Source: Przewalskia tangutica (taxonomy: Eukaryota > Streptophyta > Magnoliopsida > Solanales > Solanaceae). Taken from it: a stretch of DNA of 64,000 nt. Below the pieces are notes generated by a model. The model saw only the letters and a list, made by a program, of their open reading frames with translations, did not search any database and was not told where the DNA came from. Position 1 is the stretch's first letter, and each line of letters begins with the position of its first letter. The translations under genes and the position numbers were made by a program. The stretch covers positions 69,742,093 through 69,806,092 of the forward strand of contig CM056738.1 of NCBI GenBank assembly GCA_029844215.1, written 5' to 3'. Below are positions 12,401 through 22,002 of the stretch, piece by piece.

Positions 12401-15400
12401 TAAGGTGGTTCAGACATGTGAAGAGGAGGTGCACGGAGGCAACAACAAGGAGGTGCGAGCATTTGGCTATAGTAGGTTTTAGGAGAGGTAGAAGTAGGTC
12501 AAAGAAGAACTGGGAGGTGATTAGATGGGACATGACACATTTTCAGCTTACTGAAGACTTGACCCTAGATACAAAGGTATGGAGGTCGAAAATTATGGTA
12601 GAAGGGTAGTAGGTAGCCGAGTGTTGTAGTGTTTTTACGTGGGAGAGGCAGGGAGCTAGTCTCCTCTTCTCATTTTCTCCTTATTTAGTATACATAGTAT
12701 CATTATTCTTTTATTTTACTACTCCCTCCGCCCAATTTATGTGGCACCATTACTTATCAAAAAACATTATGTGGCACCATTTGACTGGACATGGAGTTTA
12801 AGAAATAAGGGAAGATTTTGTTATGTTTACCAAATTGCCCTTACTTCAGTGCTTATTTTTGTTGACTTTTCTTCACAATAAGTACATCTTTAAAATCAAG
12901 TGGGACCTAACAAGGGTAAAATAGAGATGGTACCATTAAATAATTGTCAAATAAGGAAGTTGACATTCATTTTGGGACATACTAAAAGGAAATGGTGCCA
13001 CGTAAATGGGGACGGAGGGAGGACTAAAATATTACCTAGTTTGCTTTGTTTATCTTGTTGTTCTGCTATCGTTATTTTCCTTTCTATCATGCTTCGATTA
13101 CACCTCTTTTAAGCCAAGTGTCTATCGAAAACAACATCTACCCCACAAGTTAGGGGTAAGGTCATTCACACATCCTACTCTTCCCAGATCCCACTTGTGG
13201 GATTACGTTAGGAATGTTGTTGTTGATTGTACTCTTCCCTTCTAGGTTCCAATCCAAGTGGGATGTGATACAATTTTCTCTTTTGGAAAATATGACTTAG
13301 AGGTGTAGATATATGACATATCCATGTTTTTTACTTCATTAAAAAATGGAAAAAAAAATCTTAATCAAAGTTAATGTTGTTTTTACTTTACACAATAGAA
13401 TATTATTTTTTTAAACGTACCACATCATTTTTGGTGGGGGCATTAAAGAAGTGATGGCAAGTCAAATTAGGGCCAATGTCCTTTTGAAACTAACTAGAAA
13501 AAATCACTTACAGAACAAAGGTACGCTTTGGTTATAGGGAGAGAGAAATGCCAGAGTTTTTGAAGGCAAGAAGTGGTAATGTAGTTAATCTTAATCTCAA
13601 GTGTATATCTTTACTTAATATTCGGTGCAAGAAAGTTATGGCACATATATTAGAGCCGGATCCTATAGTTGACTTCCTTAGGTCATTACACACATTGAAA
13701 AGTTCTCTTAGGGATGTACTCTTGGCCCAGCATACCCTTATTGCTGGTCTGTGTCACATCAATAATATTCTCTCAATTACTTATTAAAAAGAAAAGGTGC
13801 ACTTTGAGCATGATTAAAAAGTACATACAATTCACCCACATGCTATAAATTTATTAGGTATCACCAAAATTCACAGTCCAGTGTAACTCAAACTCCATAT
13901 ATAGAAAATAACCCCTTTCCTTGCCACAAATTTTCTTTAATTTAGCAAAGCTTATTTTGAGTGCAAAGGTGGGTGGGAACCCTTGAATTTGGGTATTCTC
14001 CCCCCTCAAAGACCTGTTCTTTTAATCCAGTGATGTTATTCGAGCTACTCTTTAGGTCATATGATACATGAGTAGGGTCCAGGCGCAACTTTTCCTAAGA
14101 TGATGAAGCTCTGCTCGTTATTCAGAAATTGAACCTTTCGGCTTCTGAAATATATGATGATTTTTCAAACTTCTCTTGGTGTTGCAGCTGAATATGATGG
14201 TGACCGCTTCCTAACTTTACATGATGGTGTATGGAAAGTAAGTCAACAGGAGTTATTTTAGCAGTTGAAATTTATCTCTGTCCTGGCATGTCACCTCAAT
14301 CATATTCATGCATATATCAAATAAACCTTTAAATTTCAGGCTTAACGAGATCCTGCGTCTTTTGACCATCTATAAGCACAAAATCCTGTGTACTTGTTAC
14401 TTTGGTTCCTCAGTTATAGGAAAACTTTAAAAGAAACATATTTATATTAAGTGTTCAGATTTCTAACAAGCTTTAACATTTTGGGCAGGCTACACCTTTA
14501 CTTCTGACAGTAGCTGTTATTGAACTCAGTGATATTGCATTCGCTGTGAGTTTTCTGTTCATACTGGATATGACATATCTTCAAAGGCTAACATACCTGT
14601 TCGTTTCTGTCCTAACAACAATGTTGTGCTTCTTCTCAGGTTGATTCTATACCAGCAGTTTTTGGTGTCACGAGAGATCCTTTCATAGTTTTCACATCCA
14701 ATCTCTTTGCAATTTTGGGTAGAGCCTCTGTTCTTTTTCTTGCTTCTTATTTTTAAGTTTTTAACCACAAGAGCTATAAAAGGATTAAATTACTAATTGA
14801 AATGTGACGTCTTTTACCAAATTAGAGTAGGTTTAAACTAAGTGATAATTGGCATATGTCGAAAGGGAGTCTTGGAGTAACTGGTAAAGTTGTTGTCATG
14901 TGACCATGAGGTCACGGGTTTAAGCCGGAAAACAACCTCTTGCAAAATTGCAGGGTAAGGCTGCGTACAATTGACCCTTGTATTCCGGACCCTGCACATA
15001 GCGGGAGCTTAGTGCACTGGGCTGCCCTTTGATATTTGGCATATGTTCTTCTGTGCTTTTGCGAATGATCATACTTTTGACATTCTTTTCATCAGTTCAT
15101 ATATATTGTGTACCCGTATGCATGGAGTTAAATGTTTCCGCTGTTCTTGTGATGAGTTGCAAAAAAAAATTAAAATCTCGGTCACTTTGTTGCTCATTCT
15201 GATTTCGCCGAAGAAGTAGATCTTATATATACCCTTCCCCAGAATATGCCTTTCCTTTCCTTATAACTAGGTGCCTAACCTAGCTCTTCTTAATGCAGGA
15301 TTAAGGTCATTGTACACACTCATTTCTGAAAGTATGGGGGAGTTGGAATATCTACAGGTGAGAATTGAGTTGCTTTTATCAGTCTCTGCTTGCTACATTG

Positions 15401-15834
15401 CAACAAGCATTAATTCTAATCGTCCAAAGTCGGTCATGCTGGCTCTCTTCTTCTACAGATATGAGTCAGCAGCATTAAAATATTAAACACCACAAATCGA
15501 ACTAGTCGCTAATCTATTCATGACTGATCTTTAAAGTTCCTTTTTCATATTTTCACGGATGACAATTTTTAACTAAGATTCCCATTTCCTTTCAGCCTTC
15601 CATTGGTGTTGTCCTGGGATTCATTGGATTCAAAATGATCCTAGACTTTTTCGGTGAGTTTCTGCAAACATCAGTTGAGCTCTTTCTTCTTACGATTAGA
15701 ATCCAGTTGAGCGTCCGACTGATATCAAAATTCGTGCAGGATACCATGTTTCCACAGAGGCTTCTCTTGGTGTTGTAGCTACATGTCTTAGTGCTGGAGT
15801 CTTGCTGAGTCTTTTAAAAAAATCTGATCAATGA
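480..15834 (+). CDS. TERC: TERC, thylakoid TerC-family membrane protein (12 visible exons, 5' end outside window)
   Basis: This is the chloroplast TerC-family integral membrane protein, known in Arabidopsis to be needed for thylakoid formation and linked to insertion of thylakoid membrane proteins. Exons: 480-591, 691-767, 2161-2248, 2401-2481, 2615-2671, 11696-11777, 14188-14237, 14489-14545, 14640-14718, 15299-15357, 15596-15653, 15740-15834. All introns are GT-AG and phases agree; exons from 691 on total 783 nt (260 codons plus TGA at 15832-15834). Family signatures are read directly: SVDNLFVFVLIFKYFKVP, SYGIAGAIIFR, FEAVNLLLAGILLYSSFK, DLSDNFIVKTCQKFIP, IELSDIAFAVDSIPAVFG, TSNLFAILGLRSLYTLIS, GFKMILDFFGYHVSTEAS. 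The acidic residues inside membrane segments (VDN, LSD, VDS) are those conserved in TerC proteins. Hydrophobic segments fit a polytopic protein. The transit peptide exon is not in the window. The start of the first listed exon is uncertain. This is a nuclear plant copy, not bacterial tellurite-resistance DNA. Confidence 0.93.
768..2160 (+). other. TERC intron, no recognised element
   Basis: This 1.39-kb intron begins GTAAAG and ends TTTTCAG. It joins the exon ending ASEFFAG to the one beginning YLLEQSLSVDN. I see no coding potential, terminal inverted repeat or poly(A)-tailed insertion in it. Confidence 0.6.
3890..6096 (-). mobile_element. RTE-clade LINE, 5'-truncated, with 12-bp target site duplication
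   Basis: The element reads on the minus strand. Its 3' end is the tail common in nightshade genomes, read on the + strand as AACAACAACATACCCAGTG followed by a conserved block ending near 4000. Identical 12-bp copies of TATTACAATAAA flank it at 3878-3889 and 6097-6108, which is direct evidence of target-primed insertion. The minus strand encodes an RTE-type reverse transcriptase in broken frames. It lies antisense within the large TERC intron. Confidence 0.9.
4334..6082 (-). pseudogene. RTE LINE reverse transcriptase remnant
   Basis: Broken minus-strand reading frames together cover the reverse transcriptase of an RTE LINE. From N to C they show KAREKSARDLDRVRCIKDE (5867-6082), a segment with GRATEPDEISVEFWK (5596-5916), HMVFIDLEKAYDKVSRE (5193-5438), the catalytic CMLFADDIVMI motif (5026-5226), and the family C-terminus with MLYGAECWSVK, MRMLRWMCGHTMRDRIRN and RLRWFGHVQRR (4334-4810). 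Several frame changes make it non-functional. The endonuclease domain is missing because of 5' truncation. Confidence 0.88.
6440..7617 (+). mobile_element. L1-type LINE 3' fragment
   Basis: Translation of broken + strand frames gives the region after the reverse transcriptase of plant L1 elements: FCWKGNKENNTFPLVKW, a RNGQKLRF block, and a zinc-binding (zf-RVT-like) stretch QRRGMIMSTRFFICEGSEG then EIHHLFIHCQAF near 7150-7250. The end carries a typical L1 3' UTR with AATAAAACTCC followed by an A-rich tail near 7600-7617. The 5' boundary is approximate and no target duplication was identified. Confidence 0.75.
7802..8349 (+). mobile_element. Second L1-type LINE 3' end fragment
   Basis: An open frame of 138 residues (7802-8218) encodes the zinc-binding C-terminus of an L1 pol protein: SRCYFCNSEVETVEHLFLHC, then CWELFF and WTLWLERNKACFNGK. 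It is followed by a short 3' UTR, AATAAAATCC and a short A tract near 8342-8357. It is severely 5'-truncated. It is separate from the preceding L1 piece because the same domain occurs twice. Confidence 0.78.
8440..11615 (-). mobile_element. L1-type LINE, 5'-truncated, antisense to TERC
   Basis: A poly(T) run at 8440-8448 is the poly(A) tail of a minus-strand LINE. The minus strand then reads, 5' to 3', the end of the endonuclease (LDHKPIILESGDW, about 11570-11610), the endonuclease-RT linker, reverse transcriptase, and the zinc-binding C-terminus near 8900-9170. Frames are interrupted many times. The 5' end is truncated inside the endonuclease, about 80 bp upstream of a TERC exon. No target duplication could be assigned. 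Confidence 0.85.
9255..11775 (-). pseudogene. L1 pol remnant (endonuclease tail, RT, C-terminal domain)
   Basis: Minus-strand pieces in order are: 11212-11775, endonuclease tail and linker, with WNREVYGRI (its first roughly 50 codons overlap the TERC exon antisense and are not LINE); 10777-11025, the RT entry motif CSPDKALGLDGLP; 9929-10459, the RT catalytic core HLLYADDTLIFCG and the TTYLGLPLGA motif; 9255-9740, the post-RT domain with GQGGLGIRNLKLHN and FWQDKWLGD. The frame changes and stops between these pieces show it is dead. A GTP codon block is repeated three times near 11393-11418, and a 52-bp stretch is tandemly duplicated at 11481-11585. Confidence 0.85.
11778..12280 (+). other. TERC intron sequence without recognised element
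   Basis: The intron begins GTAAAATATT after codons ...CQKFIPIT. The first 500 bases are T-rich and non-coding. I see no gene or terminal repeats before the RTE fragment starts near 12285. Confidence 0.5.
12285..13225 (+). mobile_element. RTE LINE 3' fragment (sense to TERC) interrupted by a MITE
   Basis: The + strand encodes the RTE reverse transcriptase C-terminus: LLRWMCGHTRRDMIRNEVI, then MMRKARLRWFRHVKRR, then FQLTEDLTLDTKVW (12288-12609, two frames). The conserved RTE 3' region resumes after the MITE at 13022 and ends near the GTTGTTGTTG run at about 13225. It is a strongly 5'-truncated, older relative of the copy at 3890-6096, in the opposite orientation. Confidence 0.82.
12722..13021. 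mobile_element. Stowaway-like MITE (Tc1/mariner type)
   Basis: This 300-bp non-coding element has terminal inverted repeats: left end CTCCCTCCGCCCAATTTATG, right end the inverse with GGGGACGGAGGGAG. The subterminal TGGCACCAT / ATGGTGCCA pair extends the inverted repeat. TA precedes the left end at 12720-12721; the right TA is not directly adjacent, so the duplication is imperfect. It sits inside the RTE LINE fragment and is therefore younger than it. Confidence 0.8.
13226..14187 (+). other. TERC intron remainder
   Basis: This is AT-rich non-coding intron sequence ending GTGTTGCAG before exon SEYDGDRFLTLHDGVWK. A 79-codon open frame at 13548-13787 shows no recognisable domain and is not supported as a gene. 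Confidence 0.5.
14860..15035 (+). mobile_element. tRNA-derived SINE (Au/TS-like) with 11-bp target duplication
   Basis: A pol III-type head is seen, with an A-box-like TAACTGGTAAAGTTG and a B-box-like GGTCACGGGTTTAAG. The body resembles the Au-type SINE known from several angiosperm families, including AGGGTAAGGCTGCGTACAAT and the end GGGCTGCCCTTT. Perfect 11-bp copies of TTGGCATATGT flank it at 14849-14859 and 15036-15046. It lies in sense orientation in the TERC intron between 14718 and 15299. Confidence 0.9.
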
Positions 15835-15994
15835 GTTGGAGTGTTCTCTGAGATGCTGCATCTATGGTGTTCCTTTTTTCTTCTCTTTGTTGTTGCATTG
15901 TCCATTACATCTCTACTAGTGTACCTTGCTCTGCCAAATGTACTTTTTTCAATTACAGTGCAAAAAATACTGTCAATGTTTAACATATTTTTGT

Positions 15995-16000
15995 AATAAA
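15995..16000 (+). terminator. Candidate TERC polyadenylation signal AATAAA
   Basis: AATAAA lies about 160 bp after the TERC stop codon in a T-rich 3' UTR-like stretch. A second AATAAA occurs near 16112. Which one is used cannot be told from sequence alone. Confidence 0.45.
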
Positions 16001-16748
16001 TTAATTTCTTTATATCTAGCTTGTCTTAGAGCTGGGAGTTTGAAAGAAAAAATGGAAGGATGTATGTGAATGTTGAGCCGGGTATGTAAGTCATGTATCC
16101 GGGGTGAACTTTAATAAAAGAAGGGCTTTTGATTTTTTGCATCCCGTTTTGGTGGGGGTGCAAGAGCACATATATTCAAAATTCTGAAACAGGGATGAGG
16201 TTATCGACAGGGTCAACCGGCGGGGAACACCACATTATACGATCGTGCGCAGTAACTGGGAGTCCTATTAGATCTAAGGTCAACTTCAATTCATCAAACC
16301 AAGATTCCATCGATAGATGATACATCGCCCGGCCAAAGACATTTTCCCAAAACGATCTAGTCACCTGCAGGCAATTGCTATAGATGCCTAGATATTTGGA
16401 GTTTACATTTTTATCTTAAATTCTAGCATTTGGTAAATTTTCTTTTTTCTATGTCACAAATTGATTGATACTATGATTATTTGGGGACTCGATATGATTT
16501 TTGAAAGAAAAATTTTATTTTATTTTAACTATGACATGTCATTTGTAGTCATTGTTGTATAATTTCCCTATGTTTTTTTTCATTTAAGTTCTATCAAATA
16601 AAATTTCGAAAAGTAAAGGTGAAGTAGAACGTTATCCTAATTTCACTAAACATACGATAGAGGAGACAAATATCATCTTTACCTAAAGTTATAAAACACA
16701 AAAAAATAGTTAAGGAACAAATTCGTCAATTATTTTATTCTTCTTTTT
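16001..16748. other. Intergenic region between TERC and the copia element
   Basis: A moderately GC-balanced patch at about 16140-16370 has a minus-strand open frame of 62 codons (16176-16364) with residues such as RAMYHLSMESWFDELKLTLD. It looks more protein-like than its surroundings, but I do not recognise it. It could be an exon remnant or chance. The rest is AT-rich with no element seen. TSD copy CTTTC at 16749-16753 marks the copia insertion edge. Confidence 0.35.
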
Positions 16749-16753
16749 CTTTC

Positions 16754-18200
16754 TGTTAATTTTGGAATTAGTGTTGTAACATTTGTAACAACATATCTAC
16801 GATTCTACATACATGTATGTAGATATGTTGGGACAAATGTTATGCAACACTTTGACCAACATTTCTTCTAAATTGATTTTGTCTTACTTCACGCTGATGG
16901 ATATTGATATGTGTGGACAATGAGACAGTTCTATTTTTGGTCTGTATATATATTTGTATATATTTTATTTGTGGATGATGTATGGATATTAGTCTTTGAC
17001 TTCTTACAACCATGTTGTATGTGAGTCGTGACTAATAGACATATGTTTTTACTAACTCAAATTACAATACAATACTTGAAACTGCAGGTCGAGAGGGAGC
17101 ATGGCTACAATCCTGTTGAGTTTGGAATGTTAAGGGAAACATTTACAATCAGTCGTATCCTAGGCATTTTTAGGTTTGTATGGAGTTTTGTGAAGAAAGG
17201 CAAAAATGGGGAGATTATTGAATGTTGTGTAAGTGTTGTGGCAATACCAGGTTTTATGCCTGGACAACATCTTGCAGTGTTCTGCAGATGTTGCCTGCAG
17301 TGTTGCGCAACATTCGCAGTGTCTTGCAGATGTCGTCTCCGATGTTGCCGCAACATCTCACCCGACATCTTTGGAAACGATTTTGTCTATTCTTCGAGCC
17401 AAAACAATATTTGTTACTGTGAGTTAAAAATCCCCAAGGCAAGCTGAATATGGAGCTGTGTTTAAAACGTGGGAATTGAAGGAGTCAAGCTTGGAATCGA
17501 AGCAACTTGAAGAGCAAATCAAAATAGACCAAGTCAAAGTTGTTGAGAAATTCATGGAGCTGGAATAGGTCTAAGCTGCAGCCTTCTTTCTCTCAATTTC
17601 CACAACCAACCAACGAGAGTTTCAAGAAAGTTTCTCACTATAAATAGAGGAGGAACTTCAGAGTATTATCATCTAGAATCACAATGTAAAAATACCAAGA
17701 GGGCTCTCGGGATTTCGCTTCAGAAATCGGGATCAAAACCTCTTACCCTAAGTCTTTTAGCAACATCTGTTCCACACTACAATTGCTATCTCTATTCTAG
17801 ATTAAGCTTATTGTAAAGCAATTGTGGTGATGATGTTGCATTTGTCTTTTTAGACTTTTTAACTTAGGCGAAGTCATCTGCGACTTCATTTTTATTTGTA
17901 ATTTCTTTTTCATTTGTATTGCTCAATCTTGTAAAACGAAATTCATTTGTAATTGTATATAATATATACAATTCTTTTGGTCATTGACCATCAATGAATA
18001 TATTAATATATACCCTTGAAAATATAAACCTTGTGTCTTTTACTTTTCCGCTGCATTTATACTCTTAAAATTTATTCTGTTTTTTTTATCAGTGTTTTCA
18101 GAAATGTTGTCACAACATTGTAGGCAACATTTGAAACTGTTTCAGTTATTCTTGCTGTTTCGAATTTTAATCTTACTTATCCATAGTTCGGGACCCAACA
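16754..18200 (+). repeat. Left LTR of copia element (1447 bp)
   Basis: The LTR begins TGTTAATTTTGGAATTAG and ends CGGGACCCAACA. It aligns along its length with 46373-47813, with scattered substitutions and a small extra piece near 16800. It contains many ATGTTG/CAACAT words (for example 17220-17350) and a long TATATA-rich stretch near 17960-18020. Confidence 0.92.
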
Positions 18201-18202
18201 AG

Positions 18203-18215
18203 TGGTATCAGAGCC
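18203..18215 (+). other. Copia primer-binding site
   Basis: TGGTATCAGAGCC lies two bases after the left LTR. It is complementary to the 3' end of initiator methionine tRNA, the usual primer of Ty1/copia elements. Confidence 0.9.
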
Positions 18216-18257
18216 AACACTTGACACAATAACTGTTTGGTCCTGTTATTCTAAGCT

Positions 18258-19130
18258 ATGGATCCGACAAATCCAAAATATTGATAGATTTTCCGTTGGT
18301 TCAAATTATGCTTGTTGGAAGATACGCCTATGTTCTCATATCAAATTAATTGATGTAGGGCATGTATATCTATAATCCATAGGTATGTTGTACCAATGTA
18401 GCCGCCGGAATGGAGAATGTGACATTCTTGTTACACCAAAATCTAAATGGACGGCGGAAGAAACCAATAATGCGAGCTACAATGAAAAAGGAACATTTGA
18501 GGATGGAAGAAACGGAAGACGTAAAATCCTATTTTGAAAAGTTGACTGACGTTTCTAGATTGATAATGTTGGAATTAATGTCGTAACATTTGTGACAACA
18601 TATTTCATGTATGTGAATATGTTGGGACAAATGTTGGACAACATTCTGCCCAACATACCTTCTAATAAGTGTCAAGTGTTTGGTGCTCCTTTAACCAACA
18701 CCCAACTTGGAAAAAAAACTCTATGTCCTCTTCCTGAGAAGTTCAATATAAAGATTTGTGCGATTGAAGAAGTTTGTGATGGTGCTAATGTTGTCTTGCT
18801 CTCTCAAAAATTCATTTCGATGGTGAGAAAGATCAACAATGATAGGATTAAGTCTAAATTCAAAGAGTACCAAAGTCAAGCCTTTAATCATCAGTTCATT
18901 AGAGTTTCTTCAAATACACAAAAAAATAACTAAGGAAATTCAATTCGGATCATACCAAATTTGATCTCAAACAACTTGAGTCCGGACAAGCATGCTCAAG
19001 ATGGGGTCATTATGCTAATAAATGTACAAACACTCTTAGAAATTGGGTAAAAGTCAATGAGTTTTTCTTAGTGATGATGAAGAAGAAGATCCAGAACCAA
19101 AATCACAAGTAATGTTGGTTGTTGTTTTCG
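18258..19130 (+). pseudogene. Copia gag remnant
   Basis: An ATG at 18258 opens a gag-like frame with FSVGSNYACWKIRLCSHIK, interrupted almost at once by stops. A zinc-knuckle-like stretch CSRWGHYANKC lies near 18990-19025, followed by an acidic segment (SDDEEEDPEPKSQ). An LTR-derived fragment sits inside this region (18567-18665). Confidence 0.7.
18567..18665 (+). repeat. Copia LTR 5'-end fragment inside the internal region
   Basis: The stretch beginning TGTTGGAATTAATGTCGTAA closely follows the first 100 bases of the element's own LTRs, including the TATGTTGGGACAAATGTT block. It lies within gag rather than at an element end. It may be a fragment of a nested copy or a product of gene conversion. 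Confidence 0.65.
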
Positions 19131-19979
19131 AACATTTTCTGTTGATAACGAAGATGTCATCAACAATGTTGTCTCAACATCTATGGCAACATTTGCAGTA
19201 CTCTGCAGGTGTTGCTCAACATCTGTGGAAACATCAGCAACAACATCTGCGGGAACATCTCTAAGGTATGAATATTTTTACTATCCAGATGTAAATTGCT
19301 TTAGTGATTTTATTTCAACTAGTGAGGCTCTATGATTGGATCAAGTTGACTCTCAAGATGACATGATTAAGAAAATACAAAATCTTTGTAAAGCTTTAAT
19401 CATTGAATCTGAGCAACGTGACTCAAAAGACAAATCTATAACTCGTGAGAACCATGTTTTAAAAGGCACAATTACCCATTTAGTGGTAGCACTTACCAAA
19501 AAGGATCTCTAATTTGGTAAAATTCGTACAAAATTTGGATTCTGTCGTAGCCACTTTCCAAAAGCTCAACACGGGGATCTTAAAATTGGATGAAATTCTT
19601 TACTTTAGTAAGTCTTCATATGCAGGTATTGAATATCAAAAATCTCTTAAAATTGTTTACTCTAGTTTCGTTGATAAAGATGAAAAAATCTTTTTTGTAA
19701 AGGAAAGTTTGTCTTGTCTAAATCAAAGAATAATATGAAGTATGTGGGTAGTTACTTAAACTTTCTTGGAAATATAATGACATACTACTTCAAACTTCAA
19801 AATTCTGTGAACAAGGTGTTGCCTAAAATGTCGTCTAAAATGTTGTCCAAACATTTCAAACAACATTCGAAGCTATATTTCTGAACAGAAAGGAGACAAC
19901 ATTTTAAGAGAGATTGGGTTCCCAAAATGGACTTAACTTGTAATATCTGTATTACTGCATTAAAGAACTAACATTGCAG

Positions 19980-20815
19980 GTTCTTGGTACTTTGATTGTG
20001 AACATTCACGCCACATGACAAGTACGAACTTATGAAGAACTAAGAGTCATTCAATAGAGGTTACATGACTTTTTGGAGGTGGGAGTAAGATCAAGATTAT
20101 TGGTAAAGGAATGCTGAACGTTCCTGATGTACCAGTCTTGAAGAATGTACTTCATGTTGATGGCTTAGTTGCTAACCTTCTTAGCATAAGTCAGCTTTAT
20201 GATGATGCCTCAAGGTAAAACAGTCTCTGAAGTTTGTATGAAAGATAAGCAAGCTCATGTTGCCCTTAATGTTGCCCAACACGACGGACAACATTTAGGT
20301 ATGTCTTTCTGTTTTTAGTTATTGCATGTGGATCTAATGGATCCAATTGAAGGAGACAACCTACATGCATGGGATATTCTTTTGTATTGTGGATGATTTT
20401 TCTAGGTATACATGGAGATATTTATTTAAACAAAAAATCATAAACCTTTGATATGTTTAAAATTTTACACTCTAAAATTATGAATCTGTTTTGTTCTCCT
20501 ATTTTTGGATTAAGTCTGATCATGGAAAGGATTTTGAAAACCATTCTTTTGCAAAAGTTTGTGAAAAGAAAGGGATTTTCCATGAATTTTATGCTTCCAA
20601 AACTCCTCAATGGAATGGAGTAGCAGAAAGGACGAACCAAAACCTTGCAAGAAATGGAAGAGAGATGTTAAGTTCTAAACAAATGTCAAAGAGTTTTATT
20701 TTATTTTATGGCAGAAGTCTTAAACACCACATCTCTAATAGAGTCTACCTAAGGCCAAGTACTAAAATGACACCCTTTGAAATAATAATTGAGTTACTTT
20801 TATATCTCTTTTGAG
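19980..20815 (+). pseudogene. Copia protease/pre-integrase and integrase remnant
   Basis: A protease/pre-integrase section shows WYFDCEHSRHMTS and LNVPDVPVLKNVLHVDGL near 19985-20160. The integrase start reads LLHVDLMDPIEGDN near 20320. A 107-codon open stretch at 20491-20814 carries the integrase core with IKSDHGKDFENHSFA (catalytic Asp), then FYASKTPQWNGVAERTNQNL (catalytic Glu). Stops separate the pieces. Confidence 0.85.
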
Positions 20816-21339
20816 TGCATTTGTTACATCTTAAATGACAGATATCATTTGGCGAAGTTTGACTCTAAGAATGAGAAAGGAATGATTATTGGCTATTCAT
20901 AAAATAGTCAGGCTTATCATATGTACAATCTGAGGATCAAGACCGTACAATAGTTGGTCAATGTTATTTTGGTGATCTTACTGATGTGACAGGTAAGTCA
21001 TAAGAAAATAGCATTGCAGTTACAACAGAAAAATAGCAAACTGCAGAATCAGATGTTGTCACAACATCATAGGCAACATCTGAATCAACTGAAAGAGACC
21101 ACAGGGGTCGAAGTGGAGGAGGAGTCCGGAACTGAAATGAAAGATAAAGTAAGAAGAGACCATTCATCAAGGATTAGTAAGAATCATCCATCAGACCAGG
21201 TGATAGGGTGAGTTTGTGAAGGAATTATAACAAGAAAGAAAGAGTCAATCAACTACCGAGAGATGGTAAGGTATGTGTGTATGTCGACCATATACCAACA
21301 GGTTAGTCTTTCTAGTTTCATATCTAATTATCTACTTTA

Positions 21340-22002
21340 GAACCAAAAAAATTTTGGAAGCACTAAAAGATGATTTTTGGATTCAAGCAATGCAAGAAGA
21401 GCTTGAGCAACATTCTCGAAATGATATCTGAGATCCGGCTCCAAGTCTTAACAATTCAAATGATATTGGAACTAAATGGATCTTTAAGTCAGACTAATCG
21501 AGAACTGTAGTTCAAAAGCTTGTCTAGTGGCTCAAGGCTATACTCATGTTAAAGGTATGGAGTATGACGAAACCTTTACATTTGTGGCTAGAATTGAATC
21601 AATTAGACTTACTCTTGGTATTGATTGTTGTCTAAAAATTATCTTATAGCAATTGGATGTTAAAAGTGTTTTCCTAAATCATTTTTCTTAATAAGGAAGT
21701 CTATGGTAAACAACCTAAAGGATTTGAGGATCCTCACCACCCACATTATGTATACAACAATAAAATACCCAGTAAAATCCCACCACGTGGGGTTTAGAGA
21801 GGGTAGAGTGTACACAGACCTTACCTCTACCTTGGTAGGTAGAGCGACTGTTTCCGGGAAATATTATGTATACAAGCCAAAAATAAAATGCTTTGTATAG
21901 GTTGATAGGTGTTGTAAACAAGCTCTTTGTGTGTGGTATGATCGTTTGATTAGATTTCTACTTGATTTTGGTTTTAGCCATGATGAATCTGATAGAACTT
22001 TA
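21340..22002 (+). pseudogene. Copia reverse transcriptase remnant, upstream half
   Basis: Readable motifs include FWIQAMQEELEQHSRND, GTKWIFKSD, LVAQGYTHVKGMEYDETFT, and WYDRLIRFLLDFGFSHDESD just before the break. The frame is cut by the RTE tail at 21758-21862 and then by the Athila-like insertion at 22003. The other half resumes at 43784. Confidence 0.88.
21758..21862 (-). mobile_element. 105-bp RTE-tail retroposon with 13-bp target duplication
   Basis: The insert matches the conserved RTE 3' end seen at 3890-4000 (minus orientation), with AATACCCAGTAAAATCCCAC and CAGACCTTACCTCTACCTTG. Perfect copies of ATTATGTATACAA flank it at 21745-21757 and 21863-21875. Removing the insert and one copy restores the copia reverse transcriptase reading (HPHYVYKPK). 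It is either an extremely 5'-truncated LINE copy or a tail-sharing short retroposon. Confidence 0.88.

Noticed and set aside
2161..15834. Bacterial tellurite-resistance terC or horizontal transfer
   Set aside because: The gene has plant introns and thylakoid TERC-type sequence. It is an ordinary nuclear gene for a plastid protein.
17028..17447. Cysteine-rich 139-codon open frame in the copia left LTR (partner at 46846-47064)
   Set aside because: It lies wholly inside the LTR, is shorter and shifted in the other LTR, and the Cys residues come from TGTTGC/TGCAG repeats.
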